Positions 46,749 to 57,243 of a stretch of DNA of 64,000 nucleotides are shown here, in pieces. The notes beneath the pieces were generated by a model. The model searched no databases and had not been told where the DNA came from. It saw nothing but the letters and a program-made list of their open reading frames with translations. This DNA comes from Prosopocoilus inquinatus. Taxonomy: Eukaryota > Arthropoda > Insecta > Coleoptera > Lucanidae. Both the position numbers and the translations under genes were made by a program. Each line of letters starts with the position of its first letter. The stretch's first letter is position 1. The stretch is from assembly GCA_036172665.1 (NCBI GenBank), contig CM069877.1, positions 28,421,001 through 28,485,000 of the forward strand, given 5' to 3'.

Positions 46749-47258
46749 TTATTTGAAGCTCATGCAGGCTTTGCTCTCTTTGATTGTTTCTACGAATTTC
46801 CATATATCTGGCTGGTCAGAAGCAACTTGTTGCTCGAATACTCGATGCCATCTTTTTTTAGAACTATTTGTCTTTGGTAAGACAGGACGTCTCTGTGGAG
46901 GTGCGCTCCAGGGGTCTTCAAAATGGTCAATAATCGATTGCGCCTCCGGTGGTAGGATGTTTTCTTCGCAAATTGATTCGAAGGCATTTACGACGCTGTC
47001 AGCGGGGACAGAGACAACAGCAGCTAAAAGTCGCAGTTTAAGAGCAAACTTTGAATCCGTTTCATACTGGTTTTCTAAACCTTCCGCTTGAATCTTCCGA
47101 AGTATACATTGCGAAAAATGAAAAAAAAACAGCCACGATGTTTTGACTGAGGGAATTCTTGCAATAAAGCACTTATCAATTCAAACAGTTCGGTTTTATC
47201 AGGATGCAAAGTATTTTGGTGCATATTTGCATGCATATTTTGAAGTTTCTTAATGCAT
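46749..47258 (-). pseudogene. MULE-type transposase C-terminal relic
   Basis: Without a start codon, one minus frame from about 47100 reads HFSQCILRKIQAEGLENQY, then KFALKLRLLAAVVSVPADSV, then WHRVFEQQVASDQPDIWKFV and stops at 46749. This order (FHF.Q.I.RKIQ..GL...Y, LRML.ALAFVP, GWHR.F...) is that of MULE-family transposases with FLYWCH fingers in insects. Upstream it continues in a second frame (LFELISALLQEFPQSKHRGC) across a T run at 47120-47130 that holds a frameshift. The plus-strand 112-residue frame at 46753-47091 is its antisense shadow. Confidence 0.75.
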
Positions 47259-47259
47259 A

Positions 47260-49690
47260 ATTATCCTAAGCTTGATAATGACAAATGCCCCCCCCCCTAG
47301 TTTTGGCAATCAATCGCTCCCAATGTCCATATGATTATGCGTTTCAGTCTCCTTTACAATTGTCATTTAACATTGCCACACGAGCACTACACTTCAGTTT
47401 TTTTTATAACAATCGCATTTCCGCATTTTTTCGTTTCTCTTGAGTTATATTTTATTAAAAACACGAGAAACAAAAACAAACACACAAATAGTAAAATATA
47501 AACAAAATCGGACATGTATTAAACTAAATTTGCGTGCATTCATATTTAATAAAAACAAAAAAAGCTTTTGCCAGATCGGTCGCGATGAGTGCTACATTTC
47601 TCAAACGGAATTTTGTAAAATAAAGTGCAAGTGAAATTTTTTAAGCGGCCAAAACTGTCTAAAGGTTTGAAAGTTCGTTAATATTTAATAAAAATAAAAA
47701 AAAAATGTCGGCACTGCATTGAAGCCAGCCTACTGAGACTAGGTTACTCAAGGCTAATAACAAAAATGGCATTTTACCTATTAATTATAAGAAATAAACC
47801 CAACAAAGTATATATTTTTGAAAACAGAAAAAATATCTCTATTTCGTGAGGGCATTGCCTACTATGATTTCTATTTAAGAAAATATAACTTTGTTATAAT
47901 TTGAAAATTTAAGTAAATTTTAAAAAAGCAACTACACCACTGAATTGTATTACAAAAAGTGTCCTAATAATGATCAAACAGTTTTTTAATATCTCTAAAA
48001 ATAAACGAGATATGACCGAAAAACGAAAAGTCGAAAATTTCAATTTTTGGCCATAACTTGAAAACAAAAGAAGGTAGTCAATTTTTGTTTACGTTATCGA
48101 CTTAATCTCCAAAAAAGAGATCGAGACTTGGCCACTAGTTTTTTTCTATCACTTATAGTTACGGAAATGCCCGTAAGAGACATCGAATTTAATCCACCCT
48201 GTACAGGTTTCTTCATGAGTAATGGAAACAGAAAAGAACCCAGAACCTAACATTGAGTTTTAACTTTTAATGCTAATTTAAATGGTTAAATCAAAACTCG
48301 CTGTTTGTTGTTGTTTTGTGGTAGGATTGAAAAATGTAAAATTTACCAACATTTTAAATACAAATACCTTTTTTTTTCTTTTTAAAGATATAAAAAAATG
48401 ATTGCTTTTTTGTTTGATTTTTATCATAGATTATGGTTCCTTAATTAACAATTAAATCATATGAAAACTTCATAATAGCCAAACTACGAACTCAATTTTT
48501 TATATAACATGAATTGAATATATGAATATTTGAAAACTAAATGTCTAGTATTCAAATTATGCAAAAAATTAAAAATCTTAGGCTTTATTTGATCCGCCAT
48601 ATCAATTATTGGTTAATATTCAACTTATTTTTTATTGGTCAGAGGCGTCTGAATTATAAAACTTGCGACACATGTTAGTTAATATTAATATTATAACGAG
48701 TGTTCGATTGAAAAGTTCGATTTTTGATGAAACAAAGTTGGGAAAATAAGCAAGTGCGCTAACAGGTTTGCCTAAATCAAACATAAAAAATACGGTTTTG
48801 AAGTAAGATTACAATTTCCGAAATCTTTCTTTATTTAAAGAATTGTGTAAATCTTCATAATTTTAAACATTAGCATTAACATGTAGATGTTCATTTGAGA
48901 ACTAGCGGATGCAGTGTAAATTTTAATCGTATTTTGCCTTGGGGACATAAAATTCAATAATATTTAAGAACCCGTAATATTTTCCTGTAGCCCAGAAAAA
49001 ATGGCACTCACAATACGCACAGTTTGGTTTTCCTGTGGACTATTACGAATTTTTAAGTGATTTAATGAAGAAATCATAATCTAGTTAAAAGTTGAATAAA
49101 AAATGTCCTTATCATATTTAGATATCGGAAATATCTTTAGAATGCCATCGCAGATGAAAGACTTTTTGTACAGTACAATTCGGACGAATTTACAAACGTA
49201 CAAACACTGCGAATTGCGAGACCCAGCGGACCAGCATTGTGCCGCTAAGTAATATCAAAGTAACAGGAGACGAAAAATTGAAACAGCATGCCATTACTTT
49301 CTACCTGTACTCATACTGATTTTATATTATTACTGATTATATGTACTCAATATTTTTGATTACTGATTAAATGTACTTTACTCATTCTCACTTTGTATGA
49401 TTACTGATTACATAGACTTTACTCATATTAAGAGTACGATTACATAGTACTCGTAATCAGTACTCATACTCATGAATACAATTTGCCCAACTCTGGTATA
49501 CACAATAATAAAAATAACGAAAAGCATTGAGTGATCGAATATAACAAGTTATACTGAATAACATGTATGACAGCTGTTTGTTTTCCTTATTACAAGCGCC
49601 ATTTGTTGGTTGTTGATTTTGGCGAATTACAGTTAAAGAAATTATTTACACCCTCCTTATATGGTCTACCTAAATTACACGTAAATGTGT
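47260..49690. other. No gene recognised; partial transposon ends
   Basis: A run of ten C lies near 47288-47298. A segment ending ATCCACCCTGTACAGG near 48200 looks like one end of a TA-flanked element whose partner I could not find. At 49483-49495 TTGCCCAACTCTG is a hAT-style end, preceded by imperfect TGATTACTGATTA(C/T)-type repeats from 49310, and its opposite end was not found. Confidence 0.4.
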
Positions 49691-49693
49691 ATA

Positions 49694-50570
49694 CCGGGTG
49701 GAAAGTTTCAAACCCGAACATAGTAAACCTGCATTGAGAACTGCGTTTCTGCAGATTACTGCTCGCCATTTAAAGATACAAAAATGGTAGTGGTATTAAA
49801 TGAAAGACAAAATTAAGGCCAATATTATCATGTTAAAATTATTCCTATTGTGTTAATACTTTTGAAATAGAAATTAAATTTTTTAATTTCAAATGAAAAA
49901 TGTAGGCGCCTAATGTCAGATTTGAAGTTTGCAATTCAATAACCAGAATTCTGTACAATATGCTTCTTATTAAAAATAAAATTCCATTCATCTGTGTAGC
50001 AAAAACTGTTACTATTTATTTATTTGCACCCGCATTACTTCACAAAATACTTTCTACTTTCCTCGTTAATTTCAAAACAATGTTGGCAATTGAATTTGTG
50101 AAATTGATGTTATTTTTTTGTAAATATTCTTTTCAGTTGTGCGTTACTTATTCTTGAACAATGTGAAACTTATTTAATTCTTAGCACAATTGAATTTGAA
50201 ATTGATTTAGTATCGACATGTTGTGTCGATATCCATTGCCCATGGCATCCCATTAAGTTTATTGATAGTATCAGAAACAACTGTATTTTTGTATGCAATG
50301 ACGTAAAATACAATTCTCATTCTAATAAATAAAGAAAGTTTCAAATCTGACATAGGCGACTAAATTTTTCGTTTAAAATTTGAAAATTTAATTTATATTC
50401 CGAAAGTATTAATATTTAGGAATAATTTTAACACGATAATATTGTCCATAATTTTCTCTTTTCTTTAATACCATTGCCATTTTTGTATCTTCTAATGGCG
50501 AGCAGCAATTCACAGAAACATAGTTTTCAATACTAGTTTGCTATGTTCGGGTTTGAAACTTTCCACCCGG
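49694..50570. mobile_element. Long-inverted-repeat MITE (877 bp)
   Basis: Ends CCGGGTGGAAAGTTTCAAAC and its mirror lie at 49694 and 50570 with TA on both sides. Arms of about 270 bp pair, with landmarks TGCTCGCCATT, TACAAAAATGG, AACTTTTTAATAC-type segments and AATCTGACAT. The centre (about 49945-50310) has a 65-residue frame of no known type. The same CCGGGTG end style is used by 44841-46680. Confidence 0.85.
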
Positions 50571-50572
50571 TA

Positions 50573-50865
50573 TGTTTGTTTTGAATACTATTCTAGGTAT
50601 TTACGATTTTCGGGAAATTTTCTACACGCTTAATTGTTCTTGGAGCAATTTTCTAATCGGTCAATTGTATTCGGGGAATTTAGCGTCGGTCATCTGTTGT
50701 AAGGTAATTTTCCTAGATCTAATAGTAATATGTACACTTCAAATTAAACAGGCTGTATATTCGTTAGCTTTCGTATGTACTAATTGACATAGTTTGGATG
50801 CTTGAGTATAGTAAGTTGTACTTTATCAAGTCGTAGTTTCACATTGAAATTGCAGGATAGGGCAT
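50573..50865. other. No gene recognised
   Basis: Unique short AT-rich stretch. Confidence 0.3.
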
Positions 50866-51528
50866 TGACGTACTGTTCACGGTCCAAGGTGATCCCTCGG
50901 AGACCCGAGATAACGGGCGGCCCTGAGGAATTGTCACTAGCCTTACGTGTCAGATGGAAGTGGAGTGATCGAAGGCACCGTGATGAGATGCCAGTCCCTC
51001 TGACAGAAGAGTGACAGAATCTACGGGTCGGATAGTACCAAGGCGTAGGATAGAGTGTGTTTGTATGTACCTAAATGAGACTATCTGCAGTGCTTGTGGA
51101 AATAATATTTCAGAATAAGAGCATATGAGAGAGCAACAGAAAAGAGTTTGACAGGGCCAAGGTCGGTACCATTAAGAAAGATGGTGGAGGCACCAGTTTG
51201 AATTGTAAATAGACCAAAAAGCCTTAAACAGATAAAATAGCGACATCTTACTATCGCTTTTTGACCTGACATTGCAGTAGGGTAGACAAATTGAAGCGGG
51301 ATTTGCTCCTAATAAGTCCCCCATGCAAGGCGGCCATGCTTGCTGTCAAAGCATAATGAAAGATTTTAGAAAAATGTTGTCCAAATCGCTTTTGATTGCA
51401 AATCCCGCTTCAATTTGTCTACCCTACTGCAATGTCAGGTCAAAAAGCGATAGTAAGATGTCGCTATTTTATCTGTTCATCACTCTTACATCGCAAATGC
51501 GAATAAATTGGGCAAGTCGTTTTTGTTT

Positions 51529-51617
51529 GCAGCGGGAATGTCGAGCTACGTCTCTGCTGAAGAAGCCCCAAGCAGGGCTGAAACAGCTGTCCAGAGGCTG
51601 CTCGAGGTTCTCACTGC
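51529..51617 (+). ncRNA. Hammerhead ribozyme candidate, unit 1
   Basis: Core CTGAAGA (51557-51563) is followed by stem II AGCCC/GGGCT with loop CAAGCA, GAAA (51580-51583), stem III ACAG/CTGT and the cleavage triplet GTC (51589-51591). Stem I pairs GTCTCTG (51550-51556) with CAGAGGC (51592-51598) and extends through CGAG/CTCG and GCAGCGGGAA/TTCTCACTGC. The eight bases ACAGCTGT are self-complementary with no loop, so stem III would form between two ribozymes, as in the newt satellite and animal retrozymes. Base 7 is A rather than the usual U, and the first stem II pair is A-U rather than G-C, which may slow cleavage. One C-A mismatch (51613) is unique to this unit. Confidence 0.75.
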
Positions 51618-51839
51618 AATCAAAAGCGATTTGCACAAAATTTTTCTAAAATCTTTCATTATGCTTTGACAGCAAGCATGGCCGCCTTGCATGGGGGACT
51701 TATTAGGAGCAAATCCCGCTGCAATTTGTCTACCCTACTGCAATGTCAGGTCAAAAAGCGATAGTAAGATGTCGCTATTTTATCTGTTCATCACTCTTAC
51801 ATCGCAAATGTGAATAAATTGGGCAAGTCGTTTTTGTTT

Positions 51840-51928
51840 GCAGCGGGAATGTCGAGCTACGTCTCTGCTGAAGAAGCCCCAAGCAGGGCTGAAACAGCTG
51901 TCCAGAGGCTGCTCGAGGTTCTCGCTGC
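51840..51928 (+). ncRNA. Hammerhead ribozyme candidate, unit 2
   Basis: The same fold as unit 1, offset by 311 bases, with core CTGAAGA at 51868 and GTC cleavage triplet at 51900-51902. Here the outer stem GCAGCGGGAA/TTCTCGCTGC is fully paired, including one G-T pair. If active, cleavage at this site and the equivalent in unit 1 or 3 would release an exact 311-nucleotide RNA. Confidence 0.75.
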
Positions 51929-52150
51929 AATCAAAAGCGATTTGCACAAAATTTTTCTAAAATCTTTCATTATGCTTTGACAGCAAGCATGGCCGCCTTG
52001 CATGGGGGACTTATTAGGAGCAAATCCCGCTGCAATTTGTCTACCCTACTGCAATGTCAGGTCAAAAAGCGATAGTAAGATGTCGCTATTTTATCTGTTC
52101 ATCACTCTTACATCGCAAATGCGAATAAATTGGGCAAGTCGTTTTTGTTT

Positions 52151-52239
52151 GCAGCGGGAATGTCGAGCTACGTCTCTGCTGAAGAAGCTCCAAGCAGGGC
52201 TGAAACAGCTGTCCAGAGGCTGCTCGAGGTTCTCGCTGC
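52151..52239 (+). ncRNA. Hammerhead ribozyme candidate, unit 3
   Basis: The same fold with core CTGAAGA at 52179 and GTC at 52211-52213. One substitution in stem II (AGCTC instead of AGCCC) changes a C-G pair to a U-G wobble, so the stem is kept. That the only stem II change preserves pairing is mild support for the structure. Confidence 0.72.
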
Positions 52240-52394
52240 AATCAAAAGCGATTTGCACAAAATTTTTCCAAAAAGCCTTAGTTGAGAAAGTGCAGACTGT
52301 TGTGGCCTTGGGGACCGGGAGTCCCCAATGAGTAAGTAACTGTTATCTCTTACATATGTTTGTAAACACATATTGTTGCATGAACACAATGTGT

Positions 52395-52690
52395 CATTGG
52401 GATGTGATAGTGGCGGAAAGTACCCAGTGGCCAAAGGAAAGGGTGAACGTTTTGATTACTTACATTTAAGTGTACGCATTATTATGTTTTTAAAATAATT
52501 TAAAAACAGTACCAACATTACTATTAATATCAAGAAGGAAACATGACAAATTAACTATAATGTTGAAATTAATAACAATAACTTACGAAAGCTAAGATAA
52601 GTCGATTAAAAAAAATAGAAGAATATGAATAAATTATTTTTAGAGGAACGAATCCTAATATAGTCATAAATTAATGTCGTTAGAAAAAAA
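52395..52690. other. No gene recognised
   Basis: AT-rich sequence without a recognisable feature. Confidence 0.3.
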
Positions 52691-53325
52691 ATTATAGGTA
52701 CAGCTGGAGGCGGCCCGCGCGTCGATAGACAATAAAGCATGCTTGGGGTCCTTATCATGAAATCTATTACAATATTTTCGAGCTATTTGTGCAATAAATC
52801 ATCGGAGAATTCGGGCATAATTATAACGCACGCACGCACGCATCTGAATTATTGCGCATCAGCTTCCAGTTCTGATCACGGCCGAGGCTTAATTTTTAAT
52901 TATTTCAGGCGGTAATTTATCGGTGCCGCATAATTAGTTCGACTAATTTGAGGAAACCTATAATTAGACGTTGGCAAGCGGCCGTTTAACATGGTCAAGC
53001 CGAAAAAAAATCCGTGATGAGATTGCCTGCATAATGCTCGGCAGTGTTTCACGTAAACGTGTCGGCTCCTTTGACTTCGAATTAAAACACAATGGATTTA
53101 TTAATTATTGAATTCGGAATTATCACGCTCCGCATTCATATGACCGATAAAGCAGTCGAGCAAAAGTTCAAATATCCGGGCGATCGCGTTTGTTCGATCG
53201 AGGCCTCGTCTGGGAATTTTGACGATTAAGTTGCCCTCGTTGCTCTAATTAAAATAATTAGTACAATTGTTTCATTATTTTACGATTTTATCGATGCCGC
53301 GTAGGCCACTATACTAAATAGGGAT
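52690..53325. promoter_or_regulatory. Candidate enhancer-like unique region, TAAT-rich
   Basis: This stretch has no repeat partner here and a composition unlike the transposons. It holds TAATTAG-type sites at about 52930, 52962 and 53260, TTATTAATTATTG near 53098, a (ACGC) run at 52831-52843 and several CG-containing motifs (GCGATCGCG near 53180). Clusters of TAATTA sites are typical of homeodomain-bound insect enhancers. No open frame or splice signals argue for an exon. Confidence 0.3.
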
Positions 53326-53329
53326 TCCT

Positions 53330-53685
53330 GGATTTCGAACAATTAAATACAATCTTCATTTAATACAAAAACACACGGATGTCCACAATTTTAAAACGAT
53401 TTTTTCAAATTACAACTCGAGTGGGCGTTGATATATCACGTTTCAAAATAAAATATACAAAAGCATATTTTTTATAAAGTAATAAAACTTATAATTATTC
53501 TAGAAAACAATTCAGAACTGGTTTCACTGAAGTTTTGATTGAATAACGTATTTACTTTTAGTACACTGTACAGTTTATTCCTGAGTTTTATCCAATTCCT
53601 GTGATTTCCGGTAATTCCCAGGTAATATTCCATGAAAGAAAAAATCCATGAATTTCATGAGTAATATCCGGAAATTTTAAAAAAA
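53330..53685. other. No gene recognised
   Basis: AT-rich sequence. Near 53595-53680 short repeats of AATTTCATG or ATTCC(T/C)GT type occur without clear structure. Confidence 0.3.
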
Positions 53686-54524
53686 CCTTGTCTTCGTTTA
53701 CTGTTGCAAATATTTAAAGCTGTAATAGATCATCATCAATGGCAACGATTGAACTAATATGTCCTTAACAAAAAGTTAATAGTTTTCGAGAAAAAGGCAG
53801 ATTTTCACTAAACCGTTTGAGAACTGCTGGCATAGCTAAAAATGGAACGCGGTCGCCTCTTCAATTACGACCCGCAGCCGAAATAGGTCAGGGTCAGTGC
53901 CTTACTGGATCTTGAGCAGCAACGACATACATCAGCGCCGCTCCGATCAGCTGGTCGGTCAAAGCGTTTACAATTTATATTAACTTCACTGCAAGTAATT
54001 ACAAGTTTAAGTATGTTAGTTAAGTTAAGTTAACTTGACCTTGTGCATGAACGATGTAAATCATCCGGTCAATCAAAACATTTTAAACGCGTTAGCAAAT
54101 AATAATAATAATTTTATTAGTATTTTTTCCAATATTATGGGTGTCTTTGTCAAATATAAAATGTAAATGTGTTAAAAATATCACAATTCATAGCATTAAC
54201 TATGTCGTTATTACATATAAGTGTATACAGTGACCGCCAAAAGTTCGCACCATATGGGAAAATTTTTTATTGTTGATTTTTTTTAACTTTTTGCGGCAAT
54301 AGTCTGTGCATGTTCGATAACCAAATATAAGGAGGACAATGCTGGTGAGTATTCGATAATTATTTACAGAATGTGTCTCTTGATTGCCAGACAAAATTTC
54401 CTACGGTCTAGTATTTCAAAGAAAGAAATATTTTTGATATTCTCAGTTTTGCTCAAGATGTGAAGAAGTAAATGGACATTTGGTACTTACCTTTTACGCA
54501 TGGTTAACTTATTCATTTATTAAG

Positions 54525-56882
54525 CAGTATTTATAATAATATATAATAATACGTCTTTATTAACTCAAGCTATTCATTTAAAATTATATATATATGTTTA
54601 CATTCTAAACTATACTAAAAGTAAAAAGTAAATTACAATTAATATATATTTATAGTATACACATTTTATATTTTAAAATTAGTTCTAACAAAATTAATTA
54701 ACTCCTTTTTAAAATTACTTAAATTATAATTTTTGATTTCGCTTGGTAAATCATTAAATATTCGCAGCCCTTTATAAAACAATGATTTATTTGTTTTACT
54801 TTTAGTGCATTTATCAACAAAGAAATTACTTGCACTTCTTGTCGGATAACTATGTATATCACTGGCATATATAAGTCGCTCGCATATGTAAAACGGCAAT
54901 TGTTTGTGCTTCATTTTGTAAATAAAAATCATTGTTTTATAAATAATTCTCTGCTCAACACTCATTAAATTTAGACTCATTAACATCTTATCAACTGGAG
55001 TGTACATACTACATTTTAAAATTTGTAGCATCGCTCTATTTTGTATTTTTTGTAACTGCTGTATTTCATTTTTATTTAAGTGGAAAGGTACCGTGGAGCA
55101 AAATTCTGAATGAGGAGCAATAAAAGTTTTATATAACAAACTTTTAGTATACATGCTTAATGATTTTCCTACTCTATACATAAAATTTACTTTTTCTGAC
55201 ATTTTTCGCATTACATAATTTGCATGACTTTTAAAATTTAAAAGTTACAATCGATTATGATACCTAAATATTTAATTTCATTAACTCTTTCAATTCTTAT
55301 ATTGTTTATTAATACATATTTATCTATTTTCAAATTATTTAATTTATAATTGTTGCCGATAATCATAAACTTTGTTTTACTCATATTTGCACACAAATTA
55401 TTATTACATAACCATCTATAAACATGATCCAATTCTCTATTCATAGTATCGATCATAGTACCTATGTTATGACCTCTTATATATAGCATTGTATCATCAG
55501 CAAACAAGCAAATTTCACAATCTTTTACAACTTTTACCATATCATTAATGTACAATATGAAAAGAAGTGGTCCCAAAATTGTTCCCTGCGGAACATCATG
55601 CTTAATTTCAAGGTCATTGGAAACGGAATCCTTGAATTTAACTTTTCGCTTCCTGTCACTTAAGTATGAACGAAGCCATTCCCACACCGTATCACGTATT
55701 CCATAATGTTGTCTAAAGTTTTCACAACGATTTGAGTTCGTCACTTTTGGAACTGGAGTAACATATGTTATTTTCCATTTGCTGGGAAACACACCATATT
55801 CCAATGACGTATTTATCATGTCCAAAATACGATCACCCACAACCTCACATGCATCTTTTAAAACCACTGTAGAAATCCCATCTTCGTGTCCATTAGTATT
55901 TTGATCTCAAGTCCTTCATGTCCATTTTCTTAAATTTTTTCATTTTAGAAAAACATTCATTAATTTCAGTTGTATTGAATTTAGGAATCATATTTATTAT
56001 ATCACTTATACTGTCTAAGAAATATGCATTAAACTTATTTGCAATCATTTCAGATGTATTTATTTCAGTATCATCAAAATTACACTATCATTTACAGATA
56101 TTTTTTTATTTCCCAAGACATTTCTTATATTTTTCCACATTTGTTTACTATTATTTTTGTTAGCATCAATTACACTATGTAGATATTCTTCTTTTGCTCG
56201 CCTTATCATTACATTAACTTTATTTCTTTGTAGTTTAAATTCTTCCCACACTGCGGTTACTTTTGTTGTCATTGCCTCTTGGTATTTGTAGTCTAGTTCT
56301 CTCACTGCTGAAATAATTTCATAATTAATCCATTTATTATGCTGAAATCTTTTAGGTATCTCACTCCCCATTAAAAGACACATTGAATTAAATACATTAG
56401 ATATGTCATTTATAATGTTATTAGCTAATTTCAACAACATTTGTTATACTATTATTCCATTTCAAATTTCTTAGGTTTTCTTGAAATTTAGCCACATTAT
56501 AATTTTTATAGCTACGCTTTTGAAATATGACTTTTTTATTATTAGGTCTTAAAATATCAATATTCACTGTAATAATAGAGTGGTCACTGATTCTTGGTGT
56601 ATGGCAAACTTTACAGTCAATGTTTTTATTATTAGTAATAACAAAGTTAATTAATGTTGCGCTATTCACATTAATTCTAGTTGGTTCCTTAATCATTTGC
56701 TGAAATCCGTTTTTGTAAATGAAATTCTTGCATTAGTACTATAATAAGTATCATTATTTAAGTCAAAATTAAAGTCTCCGACTAAAACTACGTCTCCGTC
56801 AAATTCAGTACAGTTTTCCAGGAGGTTCCCAAAGTAATCCATAAAAACCGCATCATTATTTTGTGGTGGATAATAAAACAAT
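54525..56882 (-). pseudogene. Jockey/CR1-like LINE ORF2, 5'-truncated and internally deleted
   Basis: From 56881 the minus strand shows the endonuclease end (VLVGDFNFDL, RISDHSIITVNI), a linker (NKWINYEIISAVRELDYKY, KQMWKNIRNVLG), then polymerase blocks FPSKWKITYVTPVPK, VPQGTILGPLLFILYINDM and CLFADDTMLY (about 55510), KYLGIIID, and a C-terminal tail to 54666. At least four frame breaks occur (near 56690, 56430, 56085 and 55235). In the polymerase, ENFRQ is joined directly to HYGIRDTVWEWL near 55705, so about 100 residues including the first catalytic aspartate block are missing. A 3' tail of TA-rich repeats ends near 54530. The copy sits inside the foldback element's left arm. Confidence 0.82.
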
Positions 56883-57019
56883 CAAATTTACTCTTGGGTT
56901 CTTAACTGTTGCGTGCATAAGAAAATTTGAAACGATTTTTCACGTTTCTGGTGGGAGACTTTTTTACATAAAACTTTGTGTTATTACTTTTGATTTCTTG
57001 ATTACACAAATCTTCTAAT

Positions 57020-57243
57020 CCTAACTTAGCCTAAGCAGACCGAAAATTGAAAGAATTGCATCTACTTTTTGGTTTGGATTCATTTAAATCCGTACTTGTA
57101 AAATCGACATTGGCACAAACAGTAAATACGATTTCATGGCTACCGCGAAAAATATCGATTTTATAAATAGGGATATTAAACTGGTCCAAACCGAAAAGTA
57201 GATGCAATTCTTGCAATTTTCGGTCTACTTAGACTAAATTAGG
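57020..57243. repeat. Palindromic MITE, about 220 bp
   Basis: CTAACTTAGCCTAAGCAGAC with GAAAATTGAAAGAATTGC on the left is mirrored by GTCTACTTAGACTAAATTAG with GCAATTCTTGCAATTTTC on the right, giving arms of about 70 bp. It lies at the centre of the foldback element 54228-57796 and may be that element's own innermost palindrome rather than an insertion. Confidence 0.7.

Larger units (their letters stand above)
51227..52267 (+). mobile_element. Retrozyme-like insertion: three 311-bp tandem units plus inverted partial unit
   Basis: The insertion consists of an inverted partial unit (51227-51399) followed by direct units beginning AAATCCCGCT at 51400, 51711 and 52022. The spacing is exactly 311 bp, the units differ at only a handful of positions, and the third is cut short at 52267. 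CCAAAAAGCCTTA flanks both sides (51214-51226 and 52268-52280), a 13-bp target duplication like those made by target-primed reverse transcription. The intact target is visible at about 8750. Each direct unit has a hammerhead-like fold. Known animal retrozymes and some Penelope-like elements have tandem units with hammerheads, and Penelope-like insertions often carry an inverted partial copy. The open frames across it (such as 51323-51649) merely repeat with the units and are not convincing proteins. Confidence 0.85.
50868..52390 (+). repeat. Dispersed 450-bp repeat, copy 2, interrupted
   Basis: The parts 50868-51226 and 52281-52390 together match 8417-8865. The interruption is the 1,041-bp ribozyme-bearing insertion plus one copy of its 13-bp duplication. 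The reading frames at 50802-51014 and elsewhere are not conserved between copies. Confidence 0.8.

Noticed and set aside
49310..49495. A complete hAT element ending TTGCCCAACTCTG
   Set aside because: Only one end was found. Without the opposite CAGAGTTGGGCAA end or an 8-bp duplication it cannot be delimited.
51323..52331. Long reading frames across the 311-bp tandem units (108-109 residues)
   Set aside because: They are near-identical because the DNA is repeated, begin at arbitrary positions and cross the ribozyme. 311 is not a multiple of three, so the frame changes from unit to unit.
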